64,000 nt of DNA from Eremophila alpestris peregrina (Eukaryota; Chordata; Aves; Passeriformes; Alaudidae), in contig WMCF01000006.1 of NCBI GenBank assembly GCA_009792885.1, forward strand, positions 2,231,746 to 2,295,745, written 5' to 3'. The notes under the pieces were generated by a model. It was not told the origin of the DNA and did no database searches. It saw only the letters and a list, made by a program, of their open reading frames with translations. The translations under genes and the position numbers were made by a program. Positions 26,674 through 39,525 of this stretch are shown here, piece by piece; the first letter of the stretch is position 1; every line of letters begins with the position of its first letter.

Positions 26674-26701
26674 ATTAATATAATTAATTAATTATATTAA
26701 T
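26674..26701. repeat. Perfect 28-bp AT palindrome
   Basis: All 28 bases equal their own reverse complement, centred on AATTAATTAATT between 26687 and 26688. With the neighbouring 20-bp palindrome it makes a 51-bp segment of pure A/T that could extrude cruciforms and destabilise replication or cloning. Confidence 0.93.
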
Positions 26702-28455
26702 TCCAGGCAGAAAAATAAGACCATTTTTCCTGTCTTTCTTTTCTCTCTGATTTAAAATTTTTAATGGAAAAAGAAATATAATTATTTATACAGAAAAGAA
26801 AATACAGTCTTAAAAAAGCTTAACTTCAAATGAATTTTGAATGCTTTTACTTAAAAGTTCTGGATTTGAAAATCTTATTAGATAAGGTTAGATAAAGTGG
26901 AAAAAAGTCTTGCATTTTTTGGAGTTCAATAAAAAATATGAACTTAACATTTCTTACAATTATTTTGGTAAAACTTTCAAGTGAGTATTTTCACATTTCA
27001 GTATAAAGAATCTTGGAAGGAGAAGAAAAAATGGAAGGTGTAGCTGTTCACAACTGAAATTGGAACAAAATTTGGATTAATTTTGCTCTTCCAAGCTGAT
27101 AAGAAAATAACTACCTATGGAATTGGATAATGAATAAAATCTTCAAATTTTAAATATAAAGAAAAGTTTCAATTACTTTAACATTGCTTGTTTCATTTCT
27201 CAACATTAATTTCTCAAGATTTTGTAAAATTCAAAACAAAATACTGTTGTCTCACAAAGATATTAAAAAATGCAATAAGAATTTGAAATGCAATTCTTTA
27301 AATGCTTCAAAATTTTAAGATACCTTGACTTAAGAGACTGATGATCTCTAACACTATTTCAAGAAAAAAAATCAGTATGAACAAGTTGGAGTACTTCAAT
27401 GAAACATCAAAAAACTTACAGAGTTTTTTAATAAGTCATCCAATAATTTTGAATGCTTCATTTCAGTTTTCAGTGTGCCTCAAGTCTGAATGACTCAAAA
27501 TACGAAGTCAAAGTGCAAAAGGGCTACAGATCTCTGGTGGCTCAGATGATATGGGATAATTTGTCAGAATTACATGACTTACTCACAAAATCACAAGGAG
27601 AGGAAGGAAAGGGTGTCCATGAGTTCACTGAGTGAAACTCTAGCTTCCTCTGCCTGTATCACATGCAGGATCTAAGTCTCCTAAGTGGTGTTTACCTAAG
27701 CTGTTTCTTACAGAGGTTTAATATATATTTTCTGCAAATATCTTTCAGAAATTATTCAAAAGTTTGGCTGTACTTAACGCTAAGTCTCACTTTAATGGTT
27801 AAACTTAGAGCTGTAGTAGATTTGTCTTGGCAACCAAAATCAGACAGATTAAGCTGTTAAAGCACTAAAGTGTTTGTCTCTTCTGCTGTCCATTAATGCA
27901 GGAATGGCTGATACCACAAGTCATCACCTGCTGACTTATCACAGCATTCAGTCCTGTATATTAAGCTAAATGAAAACTAGATGTCTGATTTTAATCTTCT
28001 GCCACAAGCCTGTCAGAGTCCTAAGCATCTTTTGCTGCACTATAAGCCTATTGCTTTTTTTGCCCTATCTTCAATGAGCACAGGGAGCAATTTATTTATT
28101 TCTGTTATGCCACATCTTCTGATGTATTTATAGGCTAAGAAGGATGCAGAGTTTTAAACAGTAGATTTGTCTGACTGCTCTCAAGGAACTGTGTGTCAAT
28201 ACATGACAATAAGCTGGGAAGAAAATGTGTAAGTCAAGCCATAGGGCCAGTGAGCCTTCCAGAAAGGTTGGGTATGGAGTGCTCTGTCAGTGATGAAGGG
28301 GAGTTTTCATGTCTCACATTCTTTGTGGAGTTCACTGTAAGGCAGATGAGACAGGTAGATGACTTTATTTTTTGTGAAAATTTGTGGGTTAGGCAATTTC
28401 GGCATAACTGATGGAGTTTTCCTTACACAATTATCATGAGCTGTTTCAATTGAAA

Positions 28456-28938
28456 CATAGAATCACAGAATCACAGAATATGCTGAGCTGGAAGGCATTC
28501 ATCAGGATGATGAAGTCCAGCTCCTAGCCCTGCATGGGACATCCCAAGAGTCACACCATGTGCCTGAGAGCATTGTCCAAACACTTCTTGAACTCTGTCA
28601 GGCTGGTGCTGTGACCACTGCCCTGGGGAGCCTGTACCTGTGCCCAAACACCCTCTTGGATGAAGAACCTTTTCCTGATGCCCAACCTAAACCTCCCCTG
28701 ACTCACTTTCATACTTTTTCTTTGAGTCTTGAAAACGAGAGTGAAGAGATCTGTACCTGCCCCTCTGCTTCACCTCCTGGGGATGTTGAAGACCACAATG
28801 AGGTCGGTCTCCTCTGAGTCTCTTCTTCTCCAGGCTGAACAAACCAAGTGTCCTCAGTCACTCCTCATACGGCTTCTCCTCCAGACAGTTCAGTATCCTC
28901 ATGGCCCTCCTTTGAACACTCTCTAATTGCTTAATGTC
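28456..28938 (-). mobile_element. CR1 LINE, longest uninterrupted 3' region (about 480 bp)
   Basis: The plus strand opens with three imperfect octamers (CATAGAATCACAGAATCACAGAAT) and then runs through the whole reverse-complement CR1 3' UTR: 'gctggaaggcattcatcagg', 'cagctcctagccctgcatgg', 'aacacttcttgaactctgtc', 'gaagaaccttttcctgatgc', 'cttcttctccaggctgaaca', and 'catggccctcctttgaacac' at the right, which corresponds to the end of ORF2. The element is on the minus strand and 5'-truncated. Plus-strand open frames here (28560-28817, 28729-28926) are shadows of this repeat and not genes. Confidence 0.92.
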
Positions 28939-31315
28939 AAAAACAACAGATTGTGTGGTTGGCTTTAGGGATACAGCACTCCTTGAATGAGTCATCCTGG
29001 TGCCAGATGTTTGAAAGCTCTGGAGATTCAGAGATATCTTTACTGAGTGCTTACATTTTACCCATCAAGGATACAGGAGAGATGCCGGGATATTTCTCTA
29101 AGGCACAGAAGAGTGCACTAAAAGAAGCTAGAAAGAGACAAGACAGAATAAGTGATGCTGCAATGTTCCTTTTAGCCATCATTCCTTAAAAATTAAAGTG
29201 TTGACACCAAAAAAAAAAAATCCATGATAATATATCAGACAGCTGAGTTAGTAAAGGTAAATGAGTATGAATGTCCATGTCATTAACCTGCCACACAGCT
29301 TCACACACTGCTGCAGCACAAACCCATACCATGGGAGGGTCTCTTTTACCAATAAATATAGCTTTTGTCATCTCATTCTAATTTCACTATATAGGCCTTG
29401 TCTAATTGTTAATGAGTCTATATAGTTCACTCAGCTATCTCAGTTTTCTACAGTATTAAGGAAAAGTTTGTTTCAAGAGCATGAAAGTTATTGAAAGGTG
29501 TTCACCTGAGAATATTGGCCTGAGAGATGTGTTGTTTACTTATATTTCACAGGAGGTCTGTGCAAGCAGAAGCAATGAGTGGGCAGTGTCTGGGGATTCT
29601 TAAATTCAGAAAAATCTGTCCTGTTTTGTTAACTGCACTGATATCAGTCATAAATACATACCTTCTGCCTTTTTACTTATTGCTGTAGAGTAGGGATAGA
29701 ACTAAACTTACTGTATTTTAATCACCTGATGTTTTGTTCACCATGCAGCCTGAGAGTATAGGTTTCAGTGATACAAAGTCTCATCTTAAATATGTGGAAG
29801 ATGTTGTTTGCAGCCTTTCAGTCTCTGAGATGTGTGTGGCAGCAGAAATTCAGAGCTTTAATCATAGGGAGATGAGTGGAAGATGTGGGAATCCAGCCTT
29901 CCACAGAGATGAAGGTTACAAACCCATCTCAACCAATCATCTGAGAAGTCAAGTACTAAGAAGATCATTGATATTAAAAGTTGTCTTACAATTGCTTCCC
30001 TAAATTAGAGAGGTAATGACATGGCTTTCCTACCACCAGCCCTTTTGAAAGGATATGTGCTTAACTTGGGGGCTGAAGTGGAAGAAATGTTCTGAGGATT
30101 TCAGCAAGACACCATCCCAACTCATCATAACTATGTGCCTTCTTCAAGTGATGGGAGATGGACTGGACCAGGACAGCCCACATCAGTCACTATGGACATG
30201 CTGTCACAAGACTGCAAGTGAACTCTCAGGGTGCTGAGGGGTACCTGGCTCAGGATAAGTGATGGAGCAGGAAGTAAAAATCTGCTGGACAGGACATCAG
30301 AAGCTGCTGAACATAACAAGTACCTGTGTAGGAGGCAAGCAAAAGTTAGAGTTGTGACAGGTGCCTGAATCTCACAGGTGGTAGGTGGTTAAGTGGGAGG
30401 ATGTGAAAAAATGCCAAACTTCACAGATAATTGGAGGGGAGTGCTGGGAATGTTTGTGGGAGTACAGTGTTGTAAGGCAAACAGCTCTCAGGTAACCATC
30501 AGCAATACCATGTAATGACAAGTTTGCCGAGCAAATGGGATGAGAAATAATGTATTTGTTATTAAAACTAGTACTAACTGGGAGAAAATTATGTGTTCAG
30601 ATGGTTACCTGAGGGGAAGCAGGAGGTGAAAGGTAGATAGAAGAATGGTGGAAAGTAAGGCCAGGAAGGGGAAATGGACCCTTAGGAGTGAAAATACTGT
30701 GAATGTGGTATATGGGGGGCCTACCAGAGAGCTGTTCTAGCTGCAGCAGGACACAAAACCAAGCCCTCTAGTCTGACCCTGAAGCAGGCTCACCCTGTGT
30801 CTGAGTCAGTGGGTTTGGGATGGGTATGGTGCAGGTTATCTACCTCTCCAGTAAGGGAACACATAAATAGGTGGATTAAGCATCCCAGTACTGCTGTGTC
30901 TGTGTTTCAGGCCTCACAGCTTCAACAGACACCCACCTTTTCATAATGGAAGTGGGGTTTTTGCTCATATGACTTCAAAACAGTCATCCTTTCATTTCAA
31001 GGCATCAGCATCACACATCTTTTGTAAATATTTGCTGTTAGATCTCAGATTGCTCTTTCATTAACCTGCATCATTCATTGGGATAGCAATGAGATGCTGT
31101 GGGAACCCTCCCTAAATTGCAGTTTTTGTCTCTAGAGTTCCCTTAAGTGAAGCTCTTCAGTTTGCTGCCATGCCCCGTATTCTTTGCCCACTGTAAAGGT
31201 ACCATCTTATCAACTCAGTCTCTGCTCTAGCATGAGCCAGATCCATCATCATTTGGAGCAGTCTTTTCAGGAGTCTGCAAAGAACTTGTGAAAGAGAACA
31301 AGTTATTAAAATGAG

Positions 31316-31450
31316 TCCCTGTGAAAAAACCCCAAACACAAACCAACTAGATCACAAAAAAAACCCCCAAAAACAACAACAAAAAATCTGCCTCCCGCCT
31401 AAACAAATCAAAACAACAACAAAAACCCCTGAAAAACCCCCAACAAAAAC
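31316..31450 (-). repeat. A/C-rich low-complexity tract
   Basis: Roughly 135 bases dominated by A and C (AACAACAAAAA, AAAAACCCC-type strings). It is the reverse-complement counterpart of the G/T-rich tracts elsewhere in the window. The plus-strand open frame over it (31311-31613) is a low-complexity artefact. Confidence 0.85.
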
Positions 31451-32324
31451 TTCACAGACAGAGAGGAAAAAGGAAAACCAAAAATGGTCAATATACATAA
31501 TATTATTTCACTTGGGCTTCAAGGTGGACATGCAAGTTTATTCAGAAACACTGAATCCTGAATCTTATTTTTCAAGGAAACGGGATGGAAAAGCAGCTAC
31601 ACATGCAAGCTAAGTTTGAATTTGTCTCATTGTAATGATCACTGAATATTCCGTGTTGAATTTCACAGATTGTCATTTTACCATCTTCAGGGGCACCCTA
31701 GGCTCCCACAAACCCTAAACTGGCCACATCTACCCATTTTTTTTGGCAGATGTGTCAGTATCAGTCTTCTGACAGGGTTTTGACTATATAGTCCACTAAG
31801 ATTCAGTAACAGAATTACAGTGATTACCTGTTTCTGTATAAGCAAGCCAGGCTCCATAGCAATTAAAATTGTAATATTCCATATAAAGAAATTACTCTTC
31901 AAGATAACAGATTATTATACACTGTTCATAAAAGTAATATGTTCTTGGTAGACTCCACATTGAAATTCAACCAAGGAAATCCAATCTTAATTCCTCAGAA
32001 AAAGCTCACTTTAGATCAGATGGATTTTATCTGTTAAGAAAGATGAAAGTTTCACATAGCAAAGAAAATTATACTGTGATAAGGGGGGGATGAGTTAAAT
32101 TAAACAATTATCCATGAAGACACTGAAAGAGACCTTTCAGAACTACTGCAGTTTTAGTACAGTCCTGTTAGACCACCCTGCTGCTCCCTCATCTGGACAC
32201 TCCAATGGCCCCTGTATTTGCCTCTTACTACTCTACACAGGTGTTCCTGAGATTCCTTTGGCCTGGGAGTTTCCCTGGCATATTCACAGCACATATGCTT
32301 TGGTTGCTTTGCCACAGAAATACA

Positions 32325-32349
32325 TTGATGTGAATCAGGTTCACATCAA
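32325..32349. repeat. Perfect 10-bp inverted repeat, 5-base loop
   Basis: TTGATGTGAA (32325-32334), loop TCAGG, then the exact reverse complement TTCACATCAA (32340-32349). It is a compact hairpin in otherwise unassigned DNA. Confidence 0.9.
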
Positions 32350-35300
32350 CAGAACAGGTACTGATGCCTGTCTCACCCCTACATCTTTTAACTACATCAT
32401 ATGTTGTGGGTACACCAGGCTTGTGAGGATGAGAAGTGAATAAGAAGAGAGGACTGTCAATGAGCTTTAAGTACCTTTTTTCTGTTTTTCAATTCAGCTA
32501 ATGAGACCTATGGGTCTATAACAAAATCTAATATTTTATAACTCAAAGGTACAAAGTGTGTCGCAAAAACTGTAACTTGAAGCTTCTCAGACTGTGATTT
32601 CTCCTGCAAGTAGTTTCTGTAGCTCAAGTCTTTCTCAGTCACGTATTTTAATTTTTCGTTTCCTTAACAATGGTTGTACAGGTCTCTATGATGCTAAAAG
32701 TGCATTTTCCCTCTTACCCTTATGCTTCCTATAGGGGTCTGTGATTTTAAGTTTTGTTGTAGCAATCCAAGAAAGTATTTTGCCCTCCCTTATTGGGAAC
32801 ATTTCACTCACCTGCACTAGTCCTCTACAATAAAACTTAAAAGACAAAGAAATCAGATTACATCTGTCCTTCCCTGTTCAGTAACAAATGCTCTACAAGT
32901 GTTCTCCAAAACTCCTGTTCCAGATTTATTCAGCAGTTAATGGCCTTTCTCAAATACCTTTACTAATATAGTTTTATAGATGCTTTTCCTTTGTTTCCTG
33001 GTGTAAAAAGCATACAGCTGGTATTTAAAGACAATAAAAAACAAGCTCTAAATATCCAAGACTTCCTCAGGGAACAACAAGATTCAGCACTGATCCTAGG
33101 GAAGACCAGTGCCCTTCTAAAACTGTAGTTGTAAGTCAAACAGGTCTGCCTTAAATGACAATAAGCATTTGCATAAAGAAATTGAATTTGATTCCTGGCC
33201 TGTACTACCAGTGGAACCTTGAGAGTACTCAAGTTCACCTTAAGTGAAGGACTGAGAGAGTGATTAATATTCCAAAGTGTAAATATCTGGCTATGGGGGG
33301 ATAACCAGTAGCCTCCAACTGCTTTCATTTGGAATTCAGATCTCCAAGATACTGTCCAAGATCACAGATACTTATCTCGGATGTGTTTGCATGCTTTGGA
33401 CAATGCTAGGCCATTATGATTCCCACACTTAGTGCCTGCTCATTTAAGAATTACCTGTGGTGGCTAATCATCAATGACTCCACTGGGAGCTTAGGAATTC
33501 AGCTCACATGTACGAACTACAAACAGACTTTTAAAACAGGATCATTTAATTTTGAACTGAATCTCTAAGACAAGTTGGATCAGTCCAAACCCATGGAATT
33601 TGTAGTTTGTACATGGACAAATTTCACTGAACCAAAGCCATTTTCTCTTTTAGCACAGACAGAGAAAGCAGAAAAGTTCAGAAGCTGGTATGGTTTTGGT
33701 TTGGAACTCACTAATTGCTCTTTGGGCTTGTTCTTTCTCATATCATCTTTAAGAAGACCACATTAAATGATGAAGGATGGACAACTAGAGAGAAAAGATG
33801 AACATCTAATCAACCCAGTGGAAAGAGAAAGTGGAATCATGCCACACATTAAACTGAATTTTATTTCCTATGTAGGTTTTTATTGTGCTTTTATAAACAT
33901 AATGTAGACAAAGCTGAGAAAATTACACCAATCATCTGATTTTTTCCACTGTCCTGCTCCTGTGGAGTACTTCTCAACTGGGCATAGGAGAATACTTATT
34001 TTTAGGTCAGTGCTTTCATTTAGTATTGTTTTATTCAATCAACTTTTTATCTGGTAAGCTACAAAATCCCTAATTTAATTTTTAAAAAGGCATTTTTAAG
34101 TGGAAACAAAAACAAGTATTGTTTTTTGCTAGTACACAATAAAAGGCACTGTAAGACAACTCGATGTTAAATTTAGAGTTAAGAAAATAAAGATGGAAAA
34201 AAGCAAATGAGTGTTTGGAGAGGATGAGGAAGAAAGAGATGTGTTTCACAGAAGATTTCATCATACTAAAAAAGCATTTACAGCTTTTTTATTACCATGG
34301 CAGTGTAAAGAATTTTACAGCTTTCAAAACATCACTCAAATGGCTAATATCTTCACAAAGTGCAATCTGAAATGGACTGAATTACTGTTATGTTTATTGG
34401 GAAATTTCAAAAGTAAAAATAAGATTTTTTTTAAACAATTAATACATAAAAATGTACTTCATATTCTTTTTGCCTGAGAAATCCACATAATAAGGTTTAA
34501 CAAAAGCCTGTTTCCTCTCATAACTACAAAAGTCTATTGAATTTAATGCTCAGACTGCAATAGATTCAGTTATTTATGTTCTTCTTTGCCAGAGGAATAA
34601 CAGATGAGTGGAGACATTAAAAATACACTATTTTTCTGCTAAAAACAAACTTTTAACTCTTTGCTCACAAATCCAGGCATTCATATCAATGGGATAGAAA
34701 AAAGGGATATATTGCTCCAAGGAATCTGAGTTTTATTTTAACCTGTCAGCATTGGGTTACGGGAGTCCAATCTTTAGAGAAGTCACGTGTAGTAGTTTGG
34801 GGCTTTTTTCTTTCTCTAAAAATTTCATTTATATCTTTTGCAACTCCAGAAGGGATAAGAAAATTGTCACCTCATGCCTAAAACAACAAGCTTCTATTCA
34901 GAGTTCAGCTCCAGGGATGAGGAAATCATTTGCTTTCTACAGTATCACTTAGCAGGTGCTAACAAGGGCAGGTATTAAAAAAAAAAAAAAAATCCCTTTG
35001 GTGTTACCGTGTTTGTTTATTTGTTTTTTTTTCTTGACTGCTCATGTTCACACCTGCCCACCAGAATTCCTTGTTTTTTTTCCTAAGTCATCTGCCTCAC
35101 TATTTGGGAAGAAGTGATAATGCTATACTTTATGCAAATGTAAATTGATCCTAATTAGCATGCACAGCACAACATTTTTATCTTGTATTTCTAGGTGCAG
35201 TTAAGCAGAGCTAATGTTCATCAAACTTATAAACAGATCAGCTACTATTTATTCTAAACTGTTTATATACTGAAACTTTTCCGTACATTTACATTGCGCC

Positions 35301-35858
35301 CTAACAAGAAAAACTAGAGCAAAGTGAAGGTTTCTGACTTTTATTTTATTCTGTACTTGCCAGGTATAAGTATTAATTTTCATATGGAAGGGCCAGAAGT
35401 AAGATGTAGAAAAAGAAAAGGTTGGGTAGGGAAACAGTCTTGAGACACTGAAACATTCAGAAAACAGAAGGTTAAACAGGGGCAGTCTGTTTAAGGCAGC
35501 TGCTTCTTCATCTCATTCCTTATGGTGCAGGGGGTTGGAGAAAGTTAAGATTCCAACAGTGCTGAGGAAAACGGAATTTTATCTAATACAGAGACAAAAA
35601 CTTTCAGAGCATACGAAACCAGCCTTGCTACAGTTGAATGCAGTCAGAAGCAGCATGCTGGGAAGGCTTCTGCATTTGCCTAACCATGTGTAACATGTCA
35701 TTCATAAAGTGGCATTTCCACATTTATCTTAAGGCTACTTATTGACAAGTGCTCAGCCAACGACAATTTGGAGTCTGACAGCTAGATAGTCATGACAGAT
35801 AATCAATATATGTAGCAGAACATGTTCAATGGATTTGGTATTTACCAAATGAATAGAC

Positions 35859-36255
35859 ACAGAATAATAGAATCATTAACTTTGGAAAGTACCTTTAAGA
35901 TTGTTGATGTTAACCCAGCACTGCCAGGTCCACCAGTAAGCTGTGTCCCAAAACACCACATCTATAGTTGCAGGGACAGTAATTCCAACACTTCTCTGGG
36001 CAGTCTGCTCCTACGCTTGACCACACTTTCAATGAATAATTTTTTCCTATATCCAACTAAATCTCCCCTGGTATAACTTGAGGTCACTTCTTCTTATTCT
36101 ATTGTTTGTTACCTGGCAGAAAACATCAACCCCCACCTGGCTACAACCTTCTTTCAGGCAGTCATAGAGAGCAATAAGGTCTCCCTTCAGCCTCCTTTTC
36201 TTCAGGCTAAACAACCTCAGTTCCCTCAGCTGCTCTACATAAGATTTGTGCTTTA
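35859..36255 (-). mobile_element. Old CR1 LINE 3' region (about 400 bp)
   Basis: The plus strand starts CACAGAATAATAGAATCATT, a degenerate octamer array, then follows the reverse-complement CR1 order: 'actttggaaagtacctttaa', 'acccagcactgccaggtcca', 'gtcccaaaacaccacatcta', 'ctgggcagtctgctcc', 'aataattttttcctatatcc', 'ataaggtctcccttcagcct', and 'cttcaggctaaacaacctca'. It is more diverged than the copy at 28456 and belongs to an older subfamily. It is 5'-truncated and non-functional. Confidence 0.88.
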
Positions 36256-36903
36256 AGAAACATTATAAAACATTGCTGATTTCCAGAAATGGATGTGCAG
36301 GTTGTCACACTCCCATGCATTAATATGATAATGATAATCTTAACAACATTTATCCTTCTGTTTGGGATTGCTAATAGTGTATGACAGATTTTTAGCAATA
36401 TAAATACTCTGTGGAGATTGCCTCTTCAGTGCTACTTCCACTGGCATTAGTGAGAACATTTATTGAAAGTGGTGGCTGTCCTTATTGTTTTAATTTTCGT
36501 AGCCCAATTATTTACCATTGTTAATTCTTTTTAACTTTGGTAATTGCACATGTACACATTGACATAGGGAAATGCATGCATATGAAGGAAGATGTTGAAT
36601 AAGGGAGAATAAGGTATTTTCTGACTCTCTGAAGTGACCATGCTTCCAGATGAGGAATGAGTGAATATTTGCTCTGGCACAAACCATCTTGAGTGTTGCA
36701 GCTCTGGTTGCCTGACCCACACGTACAGCCAGGATATTGTGACATAGCCTGTCACACAAGACCCCTTGCCATAGGGTTGTAGGAGTAATGCCCAGTGCAC
36801 TTGGCCATAGCCATACAGAAAATAGTTCTCATGTGCTTATTCATGAGTTTTAAGTTATTTTGCTTTCAGCTTTCTATGGTCACAGTCACAATGTGACTTT
36901 GAT

Positions 36904-36942
36904 GTCTTTTCAAAAAAGAGGGTGTCTTTTCAAAAAGAGGGT
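36904..36942 (+). repeat. Tandem duplication, unit of about 20 bp
   Basis: GTCTTTTCAAAAA(A)GAGGGT occurs twice in tandem. The copies differ only by one A in the A run. Confidence 0.9.
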
Positions 36943-37298
36943 ATTTTTTAAGCTCAAAAGTGCTATGCAACAAATGTGAGGCAGAATGAGTAAAAAGTTT
37001 TCCAAATATTGGTAGCAACTTCTGTTGGTGACTTTTCAGAATGCCTCAATTGGATGTTACCACTTCTTGTTGGGCAATTTATTGGGCCACATTCTGATAA
37101 TCTGGTGCATCATGAAGAAGTCTTGGAGTCACTACAAGTTTCATGTGCCATGCTATCCTTACTGTGACAAATACTGAATTAAATTAGTATTTTTTTAATA
37201 TATGGAACTTGCAATCACTGATAGGAATTCAATGGGAATTGCAAGCCTTATCCTGTTTATTCAAATACCAGTTTTGAATTACTCTCATTGTCAGAGAG

Positions 37299-37321
37299 TA
37301 ATAAATAAATAAATAAATAAA
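37299..37321 (+). repeat. (AATA)n microsatellite
   Basis: Five to six consecutive AATA units. The tetranucleotide is a common A-rich vertebrate microsatellite. Confidence 0.93.
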
Positions 37322-39234
37322 ATTCTCCTGCACTGCACACATTTCTGAGTTTCTATTCCATGTCATGGCTATTCTACTAGTTATTTCAAGTAGTTTATTA
37401 ATTTCAGGACCAACTCATTTATGGAGCTTGAACTCCTAGTAAGAAGTGAAAATAAAGGAAATGTAAACCTGAAAAAATCAGAGAAAATAAATAGGTGGAT
37501 TGGGTTAAATATTTTTATTTCAGTTAGATGACTGATGTAGTGTAGTCAGAATTTTAGCCCGGGTTACAGACTTCTGAGTTGCAAGCTCTGTATTTGATAA
37601 TTTTTTTGTAGATACTTGTGGCCAGACTGTGTTAAGGTAGATAAGTTGCAACTTCATAATATTATATGTGTGTCAGTTACTTCTTCCTAAACTTTGATAA
37701 CATAATGTTAAATTTTACAAATTATCTATGGAGGCATTGTGGAAGGCTTCAATAAATAACAGTAGGAAGGAGAAATCTTTTTATGTGAACAGGATATTAA
37801 CAGTAATGAGAAATGTGAGGTGTTTTTAAGGAAACATAATGTCCATACTTCAATGAAGTCTCTGGAAGAGGTCATAGCTCTTTGATTTCAATGCTTTGCA
37901 GGTCACAAATTCAAAGAAGTAAACTTACAGGTCATCTTGCATGAGAAAAATATATCCATTTTATTCTGTCTTGCTGCTTAACACAAAAGTGGTTTCTTAT
38001 TGGAAAAAAAAATTTGAATATAAACATTAAACACTCCACTCTTAACAGACATCAAAGAACAACGACAATTTGCTATGCTATATAATTGAATATAAATATT
38101 GCATGGAAAGAGGAAGCCATAAATATACAAATTGTATAAAGAAACAATGAGTGAATTTGTACTTTCACTTTATCTAAACCTGAAAATCAAGTATACACAA
38201 GAGAGGGGAAGAAAAGTATCTTCTTTATTGAGTTTATGTGATATAAACATTTCTTCAGAGATTTTTGCATACGATCCATTGTGTCCCTTAATACCATTTT
38301 TTCTTCACTTAACCTAGCCCAGATGCATTTATGCACAGCTAGAATGTAAAGGATGTTCAGATCTTTAGTTAATATCTCCTCAGAATATTATACATTCCTC
38401 CAGCTGGTTGTACGATACTTTACCAACTTTAACTGCTGTTTGTTGGCACTAAAGAGTGCTTTAAGGTGTGAGTTGAGATAGGCAACTCCATGTGGAAACA
38501 CGAGGGCAGTCTAGGCATCTATCCCACATGGAGAAACAGGATGTTCAGAACGATAAGATCCACTTGTGAAGCCCAGGGGCCGTTCAGACTCAACCTGCAA
38601 GGATTCACATAACTTTAAACATGACAATGTGTCTGGCAGAAATCTGTCTGATTTCAGATTGCTTGGTTTGGAGGTATGCAATTAGTTTTCACCCTTTACC
38701 TGTCCTAAAGAATCGAATTACTTAAACAGACAATCCAAACTAGCCTGGAAGAGAGAAGTGAGTGTCAGATATGTGAGACATCTGACAGAAAGTAACAGAG
38801 GTGACAGCACACCCTAGACCTCCAGCCTGACTCATCAATGCTCTTCCTTGTATAAAAATAAATTTAAAAAACCACAAAAATATATTCAAACCAATACAGA
38901 GACAAGCTCTAATCCCCAGTAAAAGTTTTCAGCATGCACAGAGTGGCTCTTACCCAATAAGTGTCACTACAGAGAGAAAACAAGTTGAACCCTTCAACTC
39001 ACCTCAACAGTTATGGTGAAGCCTTTCCTAACTTCCCAATTCTCAACTTACTCTTGCAGTATTTCTTTATGTTGGAGCTAGAGTGATTCTTGTCATGGAT
39101 ACCTTTGTTACTGATTGGTCTTATGTTCTCTCACGTCATTTTACAGGTACCTTCAAAGAAAGAATAGAGCACATTCCCAGTGTGGGAATACCTTTGGGAT
39201 GGAGGTGTGCATTAATATTACAATTAGGCTATAA

Positions 39235-39525
39235 TGAACCAGGTCAGCCTGAGGGGAGCAATTTCACCGCAGTTTCTGGCTCAGCAGCAGGATATTGCCC
39301 TTATCTCTCTTGGCTGTCAGCTGCTGTGCAGTTTATCAGCTGCAAAGTACCCTCGAGTTTCCTTCCCTGCAGGGATTCCAGCAGAGCCTGGCTGTGTCTG
39401 CACGCTGCTCCACCCTCCCCTCCATCCCCCTCAGCAGGCACCATGGCTGCAGATCGTGGATGTACGGAATCATCATGGAGTAGGTTTTCAGTATGTCAAC
39501 CAGGGAGTAGCAGCTGCATCTTACC
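39235..39525. other. GC-rich block flanked by a 6-bp direct repeat, nature unknown
   Basis: About 290 bases are distinctly richer in G+C than both flanks and include pyrimidine-rich 'ccaccctcccctccatcccc'. The block is bracketed by CTATAA at 39229-39234 and 39526-39531. It lies within a 160-codon open frame (39083-39565), the longest in the window, whose internal ATG at 39443 has a good Kozak context (GGCACCATGG). The translation matches no family I know. The block starts TG but does not end CA, so it fits an LTR poorly. Possible explanations are an insertion of an unrecognised repeat, an exon or promoter of a non-coding RNA, or chance. Confidence 0.35.

Larger units (their letters stand above)
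21512..28455. other. AT-rich non-coding DNA with low-complexity tracts
   Basis: No recognised gene. It contains a 12-bp tandem pair at 21828-21851, an A/C-rich tract at 22835-22895, a GC-richer exon-like patch at about 23100-23430, a 16-base A run at 25085-25100, a large G/T-rich tract with an assembly ambiguity at 25421-25617, a compound microsatellite at 26161-26194 and two perfect AT palindromes at 26651-26701. Open frames in the G/T tract are low-complexity artefacts. Confidence 0.55.
28939..35858. other. Non-coding DNA, no gene recognised
   Basis: No recognisable gene. The part from about 29.7 to 31.0 kb is less AT-rich and could be an old, unrecognised repeat. An A/C-rich tract lies at 31316-31450, a perfect 10-bp inverted repeat at 32325-32349, a 16-base A run at 34977-34992, and an octamer motif ATGCAAAT at 35132-35139 in a patch that looks like conserved non-coding DNA. 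Open frames (for example 29734-30003, 32114-32443, 32963-33328 minus) carry no motifs I recognise. Confidence 0.5.

Noticed and set aside
28560..28926. Plus-strand open frames of 65-85 codons
   Set aside because: They lie antisense in a minus-strand CR1 3' region, which explains the sequence fully.
31311..31613. 100-codon frame rich in K, Q, T and P
   Set aside because: Its first half is the A/C-rich low-complexity tract, and there are no motifs.
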